39,080 nucleotides of DNA from Ruminococcus sp. (GTDB lineage Bacteria > Bacillota > Clostridia > Oscillospirales > Ruminococcaceae), in NCBI GenBank assembly GCA_017519145.1, contig JAFWTA010000029.1, positions 1-39,080 on the forward strand. The letters run 5' to 3'. Every line of letters begins with the position of its first letter. The stretch's first letter is position 1. Under the pieces are notes generated by a model. That model worked only from the letters and a program-made list of their open reading frames with translations, ran no database searches and was not told the DNA's origin. Shown here in pieces: positions 1-6,218 of this stretch. The position numbers and the translations under genes were made by a program.

Positions 1-49
1 AGCTTTTAAGGCGGCGAAATAAAACAAAGCGCTCCGCAAGGGGTGAATC

Positions 50-76
50 AAAAAACAGTCCGGTGGACTGTTTTTT
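50..76 (+). terminator. Hairpin terminator of a gene left of the window
   Basis: A perfect 12-base inverted repeat (AAAAAACAGTCC, loop GGT, GGACTGTTTTTT) ends in six T, and its 5' arm gives six T on the other strand, so it can terminate in both directions. No gene is visible to its left. Confidence 0.7.
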
Positions 77-81
77 GAGAG

Positions 82-173
82 GGGACGCCCTGCAAGTGAG
101 GGCGTCCCTTGATTGAGCGGATGATAGTCACCACTATAATATGAATTTTGCGGGACGTCGAGGACGCCGTCCC
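82..173. repeat. GC-rich intergenic palindromes sharing GGGACG
   Basis: Two inverted repeats follow each other. GGGACGCCCT pairs with AGGGCGTCCC at 82-108, and GGGACG pairs with CGTCCC at 152-173. Both share the GGGACG/CGTCCC arm motif. They look like intergenic repeat units, but copy number in the genome cannot be judged here. Apart from these, the hairpin at 50-76 and the promoter at 243-271, nothing is visible in 1-327. Confidence 0.4.
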
Positions 174-242
174 CTACATTTCCAATTTTTCGCATACGCG
201 CTAAATTTTGATTTGCATTTTGTACAAAAATAATAATAGTTA

Positions 243-271
243 TTGACAAAATGCGTCTGATGATGTATTAT
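243..271 (+). promoter_or_regulatory. Sigma-A promoter of the 328-981 gene
   Basis: TTGACA at 243-248 and TATTAT at 266-271 are separated by 17 bases, about 55 bases before the chosen start codon. Confidence 0.8.
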
Positions 272-327
272 ATTAATATGTTTACGGCGTGAGCCGAATT
301 ATCTTATTTTTTCAAGGGGGAAATGTT

Positions 328-981
328 ATGAAAAAAGATTCACTGGCAGGACCTGTTATCGTCGGACTTATCCTTATAGTCCTGCTGCCCGGAGCACTTC
401 TGTTCATGGTGCTTAATGCAATGACCGTGCCTGACGGCGGTGTTCTTACGGACTGCGTTGTCACGGATTATGTCATAGCGGGCAGGACAAGCGAGGTCAA
501 TGTTGACTATGTAAACGCCGAGGGCAAAACCATCAACGCCCGTATCTCCAATGGTGTGGGAGGAAGGTCTGTTTTCGTTGGCGAGCATTACGACTGCTAT
601 GTCTATGAGGATAATCCCTTCGAGGTGTACAGAAAGCCCGACGGCGATGTTTTTCCCATAATCATGCTTCTGGGGGCAGCCGCTTCGCTTATCGCAGGTA
701 TCATACTGGTCATAAAGATGATGCTGAAACGCGGAGTTCAGGGCTATCTCATCAAGAACGGCACGCAGGGACAGTGTACAATAACCAATGTTGTCATCAA
801 GGGCGGCGGACGCGACGGCTTTACACAGTGCGTATGCGATTACAGCTTTACCGACAGCTACGGACAGATGCACACCGGCAAGCATACATTCCTGCCCAAT
901 AAGCGCGTCAGCATAGGCAATTACTTCCCCGTGATGTACGCGGAGAAAAACGGCAAGATGCTGTCGGATATAATCGAATAA
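328..981 (+). CDS. Small membrane protein of unknown function, two membrane segments
   Basis: This 217-residue protein is not assigned to a named family with certainty. The start at 328 is chosen because AAGGGGG lies 7 bases before it; an upstream GTG at 289 has no ribosome site. Residues about 7-30 form a hydrophobic segment. A mostly beta stretch with a V-V-T-D-Y-V-I-A-G pattern follows, then a second membrane segment (about 113-136), then a second beta-rich part (about 150-205) resembling the first. The layout of repeated beta segments beside membrane helices resembles DUF3592-like envelope proteins, which is an inference from appearance only. The gene is monocistronic, between its own promoter and a terminator shared with the convergent SH3 gene. 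Confidence 0.75.
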   Translation: MKKDSLAGPVIVGLILIVLLPGALLFMVLNAMTVPDGGVLTDCVVTDYVIAGRTSEVNVDYVNAEGKTINARISNGVGGRSVFVGEHYDCYVYEDNPFEVYRKPDGDVFPIIMLLGAAASLIAGIILVIKMMLKRGVQGYLIKNGTQGQCTITNVVIKGGGRDGFTQCVCDYSFTDSYGQMHTGKHTFLPNKRVSIGNYFPVMYAEKNGKMLSDIIE

Positions 982-986
982 AAGAA

Positions 987-1012
987 AAAGCTCCACAAAA
1001 GTGGAGCTTTTG
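987..1012. terminator. Bidirectional terminator between convergent genes
   Basis: AAAGCTCCAC (987-996) and GTGGAGCTTT (1001-1010) form a stem with an AAAA loop. There are T runs on both strands, and the hairpin lies between the 328-981 stop and the minus-strand stop at 1018. Confidence 0.85.
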
Positions 1013-1017
1013 TATTA

Positions 1018-1617
1018 TCAGAATTCTGTACCGAAATCCGAGATGCCGTATGCGTAATTTCCTGAGCTGTCGCAGAAGCACATCCAGCCTGTCTTGCCGT
1101 TATATGTGGTCTTTACCCAGCTGCTGTTGGCGTAATGTCTTGCATCGGTGATGACGACCACAGCGTTCCTCGGGATAGTTGTGAGAACAGTGTTGGAAGA
1201 AGCTGTTGAGCCGGGATTCTTGCGCAGACGGAGAGAACTTGCAGCTATCTTTGCAGGCCAGCCCTTTCTGAGATTGGGAAGGTAGATCCAGCCCGATCTC
1301 CAGCCGTTTGTGCATCTGATGTTTGAGGTGTAGCCCCAAGAGCCGTTTACCTTGGTTATAATGCAGTCTCTGCCGAATGAAGCAGCGCCGACGATGCCTG
1401 CGGAAGTGCTGTATGATGTACGAACATTTACTCCCGATGAAACATAGACGGTGTACTGACCCGTGCTGTAGCTTGCAGCATTTGCGTCGATCTCATTGAT
1501 AATGGAGAGGTCAACAGAAGGTGCGATCTTGGATAAGGTGGTTGGTGCGGCAACTGCTCCTAACATCATAGCAGCAGCGAGGGTGAGTGAAGTGAAGTGT
1601 TTTGTGGTGGATCTCAT
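1018..1617 (-). CDS. Secreted protein with two SH3b domains
   Basis: This 199-residue protein starts with a signal peptide: positive residues at 2-6, a hydrophobic core at about 11-24 and cleavage probably near Ala24 or Ala48. Two bacterial SH3-like domains follow at about 52-118 and 119-182. Each has the typical V-N-V-R-T-S or L-R-L-R-K-N-P-G-S opening, and both contain G-W-x-x or T-G-W-M strands. Such domains usually bind peptidoglycan or surface polymers; no catalytic domain is present, so it is probably a cell-wall-binding or accessory protein. The start is supported by GGAGG about 7 bases upstream. A strong promoter and a palindrome lie directly upstream on the minus strand. Confidence 0.85.
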   Translation of the reverse strand: MRSTTKHFTSLTLAAAMMLGAVAAPTTLSKIAPSVDLSIINEIDANAASYSTGQYTVYVSSGVNVRTSYSTSAGIVGAASFGRDCIITKVNGSWGYTSNIRCTNGWRSGWIYLPNLRKGWPAKIAASSLRLRKNPGSTASSNTVLTTIPRNAVVVITDARHYANSSWVKTTYNGKTGWMCFCDSSGNYAYGISDFGTEF

Positions 1618-1646
1618 GTAAAAACCTCCGATATTAAATTTTATTA

Positions 1647-1662
1647 TGATCCGAACGGATCA
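1647..1662. promoter_or_regulatory. Palindromic operator candidate downstream of the SH3b promoter
   Basis: TGATCCG and CGGATCA form a perfect 7-base inverted repeat around AA. It lies 7 bases downstream of the minus-strand -10 box and so covers the expected transcription start. No regulator is identified. Confidence 0.4.
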
Positions 1663-1669
1663 CATTGAT

Positions 1670-1698
1670 ATTATAACACGGCTTTCGCCTCATGTCAA
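1670..1698 (-). promoter_or_regulatory. Consensus sigma-A promoter of the SH3b gene
   Basis: Read on the minus strand, TTGACA (1693-1698) and TATAAT (1670-1675) are separated by exactly 17 bases. Confidence 0.9.
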
Positions 1699-1802
1699 TG
1701 AGGATTTGTGTCGGTTAACGAAAAAAATCGCGGTTCGGGAAAGTAACTGAATGTTTCACGGCGAAAAGTAAAATAAAAGTTCCGTTTTTTTGAAGAAAGC
1801 TC

Positions 1803-1831
1803 TTGACAAATGAGAAATAATATGATATAAT
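1803..1831 (+). promoter_or_regulatory. Promoter of the rplJ-rplL operon
   Basis: TTGACA (1803-1808), a 17-base spacer and TATAAT (1826-1831) with an extended TG at 1823-1824 form a full consensus promoter, as expected for ribosomal protein genes. Confidence 0.9.
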
Positions 1832-1849
1832 AATCAAGCTGTTGAAAAC

Positions 1850-1965
1850 AGCATCGTATTCTAAAGACAGCTGGCAGAGCGAAAGCTCAGTAAGTCCCGC
1901 CGAGGAATAGCAATCGATAGAAGTATCATTGTCCATTCTGCGCTGTCGGAATGGGCTTTTTTATT
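1850..1965 (+). ncRNA. Ribosomal protein L10 leader
   Basis: The transcribed leader between the promoter and rplJ contains the AGACAGCTGGCAGAGCGAAA-type segment and a CCGCCGAGG stretch typical of Firmicute L10 leaders, which bind the L10-L7/L12 complex and repress the operon. It ends in a short hairpin with a T run at 1933-1962, so control by premature termination is plausible. The boundaries are approximate and a covariance search was not possible. Confidence 0.8.
1933..1962 (+). terminator. Attenuator hairpin at the end of the L10 leader
   Basis: CCATTC (1933-1938) pairs with GAATGG (1949-1954) and is followed by GCTTTTTT. It sits 50 bases before the rplJ start, the position expected of a regulated terminator. 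Confidence 0.7.
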
Positions 1966-2012
1966 GCTCTCTCTGAATACGATCATAATTCATTCGGAGG
2001 TGAATACACACT

Positions 2013-2528
2013 ATGCCAAGCAATGCAGTACTCGAAGCTAAGAAGGCTAAGGTCGAGAAGCTCACCGAGATCATCAAGAACTCCGTTTCAGGCGTTCTCG
2101 TTGACTACAAGGGTATCACCGTTGAGGAGGATACCAAGCTCAGAAAGGAGCTTCGTGAGGCCGGTGTCAACTACTTCGTAGAGAAGAACACAATGCTTCT
2201 CCGTGCTTTCAAGGAATGCGGTATCGAGGGCTTTGAGGAGTCTCTCAACGGCACAACTGCTCTCGCTGTTTCTAACGACGATCAGACTGCTCCCGCAAGA
2301 ATCCTCGGTAAGTTCGCTGAGAAGGCAGGCGACGACAAGTTCAATCTCAAGGCTGGCTACGTTGAGGGTGAGGTATACGATCAGGCTGGAGTTGTTGCTC
2401 TTTCCAAGATCCCTTCAAAGGATACCCTTCTCGCACAGCTCGTTGGCTCTCTGCAGGGTCCCCTTCAGAAGCTGGCAGCTACACTCAACGCTGTTGCAGA
2501 CAAGAAGAAGGAAGAGGAAGCTGCTTAA
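2013..2528 (+). CDS. rplJ: 50S ribosomal protein L10
   Basis: The product anchors L7/L12 dimers to the large ribosomal subunit to form the stalk. The 171-residue length and the sequence fit bacterial L10: an N-terminal 23S rRNA-binding domain with K-x-x-K-V-E-K-L-T-E-I-I-K-N near residues 9-22, V-D-Y-K-G-I-T-V near 30-37 and N-T-M-L-L-R-A-F near 59-66. The C-terminal helix, rich in Lys, Glu and Ala, serves as the L7/L12 dock. GGAGGTGA lies upstream. The gene is the first of the rplJ-rplL operon and follows the L10 leader, through which its own complex probably represses synthesis. Confidence 0.97.
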   Translation: MPSNAVLEAKKAKVEKLTEIIKNSVSGVLVDYKGITVEEDTKLRKELREAGVNYFVEKNTMLLRAFKECGIEGFEESLNGTTALAVSNDDQTAPARILGKFAEKAGDDKFNLKAGYVEGEVYDQAGVVALSKIPSKDTLLAQLVGSLQGPLQKLAATLNAVADKKKEEEAA

Positions 2529-2626
2529 TAGCTGCCTGAACCTTCACTACACATCCGCGGAGATATGCTCCGCAGCTTAAATCAAACGCCCAATGGGCAA
2601 ATATTATTAAAAAGGAGATTATTATC

Positions 2627-3001
2627 ATGGCTTCTGAGAAGATCACAAAATTTGTTGAAGATATCAAGACTCTTTCAGTTCTCGAGCTTTCTGAGCTTGT
2701 AGACGCAATCCAGGAGGAATTCGGCGTAACAGCTGCTATCGCTGCTGCTCCTGCTGCCGGCGGTGCTGCTGGCGGCGCTGCTGCTGCTAAGACAGAGTTC
2801 GACGTAATCCTTGCTTCCTTCGGTGACGCTAAGATGGCTGTTATCAAGGTTGCTAAGGAAGTTCTCGGTCTTGGCCTCAAGGAGGCTAAGGAAGTAGTTG
2901 AGTCTGCTCCTAAGGCTATCAAGGAAGGCGTTTCTGAGGCTGAGGCTAACGAGCTCAAGGCTAAGTTTGAAGAGGCTGGCGCTACAATCGAGATCAAGTA
3001 A
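2627..3001 (+). CDS. rplL: 50S ribosomal protein L7/L12
   Basis: This 124-residue stalk protein recruits and stimulates translation GTPases. Visible parts are the N-terminal dimerisation region ([18 protein letters not shown], about 18-36), an Ala/Gly-rich hinge (about 37-52) and the conserved C-terminal domain with [15 protein letters not shown] and E-A-K-E-V-V-E motifs. AAAGGAGA precedes the ATG. It is co-transcribed with rplJ, and the 98-base gap between them holds no evident terminator. Confidence 0.97.
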   Translation: MASEKITKFVEDIKTLSVLELSELVDAIQEEFGVTAAIAAAPAAGGAAGGAAAAKTEFDVILASFGDAKMAVIKVAKEVLGLGLKEAKEVVESAPKAIKEGVSEAEANELKAKFEEAGATIEIK

Positions 3002-3027
3002 TTTTAATTACTTTGATGTTTTCAGAC

Positions 3028-3055
3028 AGGACCGTACCTTTGGTGCGGTCCTTTG
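3028..3055 (+). terminator. Terminator of the rplJ-rplL operon
   Basis: AGGACCGTACC (3028-3038), loop TTT, GGTGCGGTCCT (3042-3052), then a short T-rich tail. Confidence 0.8.
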
Positions 3056-3116
3056 TCTATTGTGCTAAGCAGTGCTGCCGCTCTTTGTGGAAAATGTTTC
3101 AAAATCATCACATTTG

Positions 3117-3145
3117 TTGACTTGCACAGTGCTATATGCTATAAT
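3117..3145 (+). promoter_or_regulatory. Promoter reading into the tandem structured repeat
   Basis: TTGACT (3117-3122) and TATAAT (3140-3145) are 17 bases apart. The -10 box is also the left edge of the inner palindrome of repeat copy 1. It probably transcribes through copy 2 into the CAP-dockerin gene. Confidence 0.75.
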
Positions 3146-3373
3146 GAATGCAAAGCATTCATTATAAATTATCTGAAAGCCCTTGCAGATACGCAGATCA
3201 GAGATCTGCTCCCTGCAATCGGGAAATTATAGCATAATGCTGCGCTTATATGCTATAATGAATGCAAAGCATTCATTATAAACTATCTGAAAGCCCTTGC
3301 AGATATGCAGATCAGAGATCTGCTCCCTGTGATCGGGAAATTATAGCATAACGCATTGCCTATATACTATAAT
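3133..3373 (+). repeat. Tandem structured repeat, two full 108-base copies plus a stub
   Basis: Copies at 3133-3240 and 3247-3354 are nearly identical with a period of 114 bases. A third, 13-base start at 3361-3373 keeps the same phase. Each full copy has 11-base terminal inverted repeats (TATGCTATAAT and ATTATAGCATA). Inside are a 12-base-arm palindrome (3140-3166 in copy 1) and GCAGATC/GATCTGC (3193-3209), enclosed by a CCC-TTGCAG and CTGCAA-GGG pairing. In copy 2 the latter becomes CTGTGA, which still pairs through G-U wobbles. This block takes up most of the 443-base gap before the CAP gene; only unremarkable sequence lies on either side. Confidence 0.9.
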
Positions 3374-3444
3374 ATATTCAGATGGATATTTGCTATCGTC
3401 AGGCTTGCGGCAGCCGGAATGCTGCGAGTCAAGGAGGTTTTACT

Positions 3445-4191
3445 ATGAAAAAAATAATTGCTTTACTAAGTGCCGTGATTATGGCGGCATCACTGACAGT
3501 TTCAACAGCAGCTTCAGCGGTCTCGACAGAAATGGTGATCTCACCTGCTTCTGATAATAACGTATCAGCCATCGACACAGTGGGCTTTACAGCCGAGGTC
3601 ATCAGACTTGTCAATCAGGAGAGGGCAAACAGAGGTCTGAGGGAGTTCAGAATGTTCCCACGCCTCAGCAAGGCTGCAATGGTACGCGCCAAGGAAACTT
3701 CTGAGGTCTGGGACCACACCCGTCCCGACGGCAGAAGTATAACCACGGTCTGCGACGAGATAGGTATCGGCTGGGATCACATTGGTGAGAATATCGCCTA
3801 CGGTCATAACTCGCCTCAGGCTGTAGTGAGCGGCTGGATGAGATCCGATGGCCACCGTGCTAATATCCTCAGCACTGATTTCCAGTATATAGGCGTCGGC
3901 GTCTATGAGTCAAAGGGCATTCTTTACTGGACCCAGTACTTTATCGGTACTACCGACAACCACCCCGAAGCATATTCCGTAAAGGATTACGGCGACGTCA
4001 ACAGCGACGGAAAAGTAGATGCCGTGGATGCTTCTCTGGTTCTGGGAGATTACGCCTCGGTAATGTCGGGCAAGTCCTACACTCTCAGCTCCTCACAGAG
4101 GGCGAAGGCTGAGGTCAGCGGTGACGATCTGGTCAATGCCGTAGATGCTTCTCAGATACTCTCTCTCTACGCAAAGAGCTCCACAAGATAA
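3445..4191 (+). CDS. Secreted CAP-domain protein with C-terminal dockerin
   Basis: The start is at 3445, with AAGGAGG 7 bases before it; an upstream in-frame ATG at 3382 has no ribosome site. Of 248 residues, 1-25 are a signal peptide. A CAP (SCP/PR-1) domain spans about 50-168, with the family pattern L-V-N-Q-E-R, His91, G-E-N near Glu115 and H-R-A-N-I-L near His137. A type I-like dockerin lies at about 182-243, with two calcium-loop and helix segments: G-D-V-N-S-D-G-K-V-D-A-V-D-A and a degenerate S-G-D-D-L-V-N-A-V-D-A. The dockerin suggests docking to a cohesin scaffold outside the cell. The CAP domain may bind lipid or act on polymers; its substrate cannot be told. It is the first of three neighbouring dockerin genes. 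Confidence 0.92.
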   Translation: MKKIIALLSAVIMAASLTVSTAASAVSTEMVISPASDNNVSAIDTVGFTAEVIRLVNQERANRGLREFRMFPRLSKAAMVRAKETSEVWDHTRPDGRSITTVCDEIGIGWDHIGENIAYGHNSPQAVVSGWMRSDGHRANILSTDFQYIGVGVYESKGILYWTQYFIGTTDNHPEAYSVKDYGDVNSDGKVDAVDASLVLGDYASVMSGKSYTLSSSQRAKAEVSGDDLVNAVDASQILSLYAKSSTR

Positions 4192-4243
4192 GGCTTAAAA
4201 TCGGCAGGAACAGGCTCTGAGCGCCATCCTGCATATAAACTCG

Positions 4244-4295
4244 GGTAAGTTGCGTTTTCGGATAGGTAAGTTGCATTTTTCGGGTGGTAAGTTGC
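4244..4295 (+). promoter_or_regulatory. Three direct repeats GGTAAGTTGC at 21-base spacing
   Basis: Identical 10-base units start at 4244, 4265 and 4286, exactly two helical turns apart. The last ends one base before the -35 box of the promoter at 4297-4325. This is the geometry of an activator site. The TAAGTTGCA core resembles, imperfectly, the repeats bound by LytTR-type response regulators, which also use spacing of about 21 bases. Confidence 0.75.
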
Positions 4296-4296
4296 A

Positions 4297-4325
4297 TTGA
4301 CTTCAACTATTCCTCATGATATACT
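4297..4325 (+). promoter_or_regulatory. Promoter of the 4429-6063 dockerin gene
   Basis: TTGACT (4297-4302), 17 bases and TATACT (4320-4325) lie immediately downstream of the three direct repeats. The leader to the start codon is about 100 bases. The rest of the gap from 4192 shows only a weak hairpin (GCAGGA/TCCTGC at 4204-4232) after the CAP gene. Confidence 0.75.
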
Positions 4326-4428
4326 TTTCGTAAGTACAGGCTTTCAGTTTCTTTTGCAGTCTGTGTGCTGTTTTGGACTGCGAAGAACAGGTCTGCATAT
4401 AATCTTATATGGGAAATGAGGTATTATT

Positions 4429-6063
4429 ATGAAGGAAAGCAGAACTACCAACATCAGAGCGTTTATAAAAAGATGTAAGTGCATAATGACAGCTATGCTC
4501 ATGCTCGCTGTGACATTCGCCTTTATGCCGCCGCTGAAAGCAGTTGCAGCTGAGGGGTATTGGCTGTATCTCTGCGGAACACAGGTCACCAGTGAAAACG
4601 CTGCCGATATCATGGGGGACGGCAATTTCAGCTATGATAACGAGACAAAGACACTTACCATCAGGGGAGACCTTGAATGTAAAACCAAGATGCCGACTAT
4701 TCTGCTCAAGAACGAGATCGAGGGTCTGACTATCTACGTTGAAAAGGACTCAACTCTGTTACAGTCCTCTGTCAATCCTGTTCTTTCCATTATGGCGGAT
4801 ACGGTTATCACAGGTCCCGGAGTACTGAACGTTGAAGGCGGTATAAGGACGATCTCTGTCAACAGCTGTAAGCTCACTATCAAGGACGCAATTCTTAATT
4901 CTCTGAATTACAATGTAGATCATGCTGCGGCTGCCATAGGCGGTACAGATGCGGATTCTATGTCTCATGTGACTCCGCGGGCTGAATGTTCTCTTGAGAT
5001 CATTGATTCTCACGTTACAGCCAAAAACGAGAAGAACAAGCAGTTTTCAGCAGTTAGCGGCTTTAATAAGGAGCTGAAGTTTGAGGGCTGTGAGCCGATT
5101 GTTCCCGGCGCAAGCGAAAGGACAGTCCTGAAAACTGCAAAGGGATCCATCGTTGATGCAGGGAAAAATAATGTTCTGGATATACTTATAGAAAGATTTT
5201 ACGATCTTCAGGTCGTGGAGCAGAAGGTATACGATTCCAACAAGGACGACATACTGGGCGACGGAGTTTTCAGCTTTGATGAAAAGACCAATACTCTTAC
5301 AATAAAGGGGAATTACCAGACTGCTTCAAGCTTTTCTGTCATCCAGAATAATATAAACGGTCTGACAGTTGCCACTGCTGCTGATTCTATTGTTTCCTGT
5401 GTCAATGCATGGTTTGTTGACAATCACGGCGATATGACACTGACAACTAACGGAAAGCTCTCTGTTTTAGCGGGAGAAGTGGGTATAGGCTCATGGGCAG
5501 ATGTGGACATAAAGGACGCAGATCTGGTCATCGATGCGCAGTCAGGTGCAATTGAGGGCTTTAGCTACATGAAAGTACTGAATATAATCAATTCAGATGT
5601 CAATGTCACCAGCAAGAACAAAGAGGCTGTCACAGGTTTCGGTTGGATCGAGATCGAGGGCTGTAAGATAGTTACTCCCGAAGATGGTGTTGTTGTCCAT
5701 TATGAGCGAACAGCAGGTATTGGCGACCCTCATGGTGATTTTGTATCGGATGTGGTCATAAAGAGGTCTCAGGGCGAGACGACCACGACAACCACAACTA
5801 CGACCACTACCACCACGACTACCACTGTAAAAGACGTAAAAGCTCAGCTGTGGGGCGACGCCAACTGTGACGGCAATGTTGAGCTTGCAGACGCAATCTT
5901 CATCATGCAGGTGCTCTCCAATCCCAACAGATACACCATTACAGACCTTGGCAGAGCCAATGCCGATGTTGACAAGTCCACCGTGGGACTTACTGCAAAT
6001 GACGCCCTCTTTATTCAGGAGTATCTTCTTCATGTGAGACCTACTCTTGACCCGGATGCATAA
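4429..6063 (+). CDS. Secreted repeat protein with Thr linker and dockerin
   Basis: The 544-residue protein has an N-terminal signal sequence with the hydrophobic stretch at about 19-40 and Ala-x-Ala near 41. Two related blocks, starting at about residues 58 and 262, each open with D-I-(M/L)-G-D-G-x-F-S followed by T-(K/N)-T-L-T-I-(R/K)-G. Each continues as short beta strands of the kind seen in right-handed beta-helix carbohydrate-binding proteins. A run of 16 threonines at 451-466 forms the linker; it is written with all four Thr codons, so it is not a simple DNA slip. A dockerin follows at about 475-536 (G-D-A-N-C-D-G-N-V-E-L-A-D-A and N-A-D-V-D-K-S-T-V-G-L-T-A-N-D-A). It is probably a cellulosome-associated binding protein; no catalytic motif is visible. 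Confidence 0.9.
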   Translation: MKESRTTNIRAFIKRCKCIMTAMLMLAVTFAFMPPLKAVAAEGYWLYLCGTQVTSENAADIMGDGNFSYDNETKTLTIRGDLECKTKMPTILLKNEIEGLTIYVEKDSTLLQSSVNPVLSIMADTVITGPGVLNVEGGIRTISVNSCKLTIKDAILNSLNYNVDHAAAAIGGTDADSMSHVTPRAECSLEIIDSHVTAKNEKNKQFSAVSGFNKELKFEGCEPIVPGASERTVLKTAKGSIVDAGKNNVLDILIERFYDLQVVEQKVYDSNKDDILGDGVFSFDEKTNTLTIKGNYQTASSFSVIQNNINGLTVATAADSIVSCVNAWFVDNHGDMTLTTNGKLSVLAGEVGIGSWADVDIKDADLVIDAQSGAIEGFSYMKVLNIINSDVNVTSKNKEAVTGFGWIEIEGCKIVTPEDGVVVHYERTAGIGDPHGDFVSDVVIKRSQGETTTTTTTTTTTTTTTTVKDVKAQLWGDANCDGNVELADAIFIMQVLSNPNRYTITDLGRANADVDKSTVGLTANDALFIQEYLLHVRPTLDPDA

Positions 6064-6067
6064 AAAT

Positions 6068-6098
6068 AAAGGCTGTACCATAGCGGTACAGCCTTTAT
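6068..6098 (+). terminator. Terminator after the first large dockerin gene
   Basis: AAAGGCTGTACC, loop ATAGC, GGTACAGCCTTT. The same hairpin recurs at 7684-7714. Confidence 0.9.
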
Positions 6099-6148
6099 TG
6101 CATATTTTAACCAATTCAAACAAAAAATGTGATTATCAAAAAAATATA

Positions 6149-6157
6149 TGATATAAT
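6149..6157 (+). promoter_or_regulatory. Extended -10 promoter of the LRR-dockerin gene
   Basis: TGATATAAT is a perfect extended -10 box. No good -35 is seen 17 bases upstream (GTGATT). It lies about 60 bases before the start codon. Confidence 0.55.
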
Positions 6158-6218
6158 ATGATTGTCTTATGGATGACCTGTAAGACGGATATAGGAATTA
6201 TTTTAAGGAGGAACTATT

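Noticed and set aside
340-996. 218-residue minus-strand frame over the first membrane protein
   Set aside because: It ends across the shared terminator, has no upstream site, and the plus-strand gene has promoter, ribosome site and membrane segments.
1715-1936. 73-residue minus-strand frame over the L10 leader
   Set aside because: It covers the promoter and structured leader of rplJ and has no ribosome site.
2485-2997. Long minus-strand frame over rplL
   Set aside because: It is an Ala/Ser-rich shadow of L7/L12 codon use without start signals.
3133-3373. CRISPR array
   Set aside because: Only two long copies with a constant 6-base gap and internal palindromes are present; there are no unique spacers and no cas genes.
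4244-4295. Plasmid-type replication iterons
   Set aside because: Only three units are present, directly adjoining a promoter, with no replication gene nearby; an activator site is more likely.
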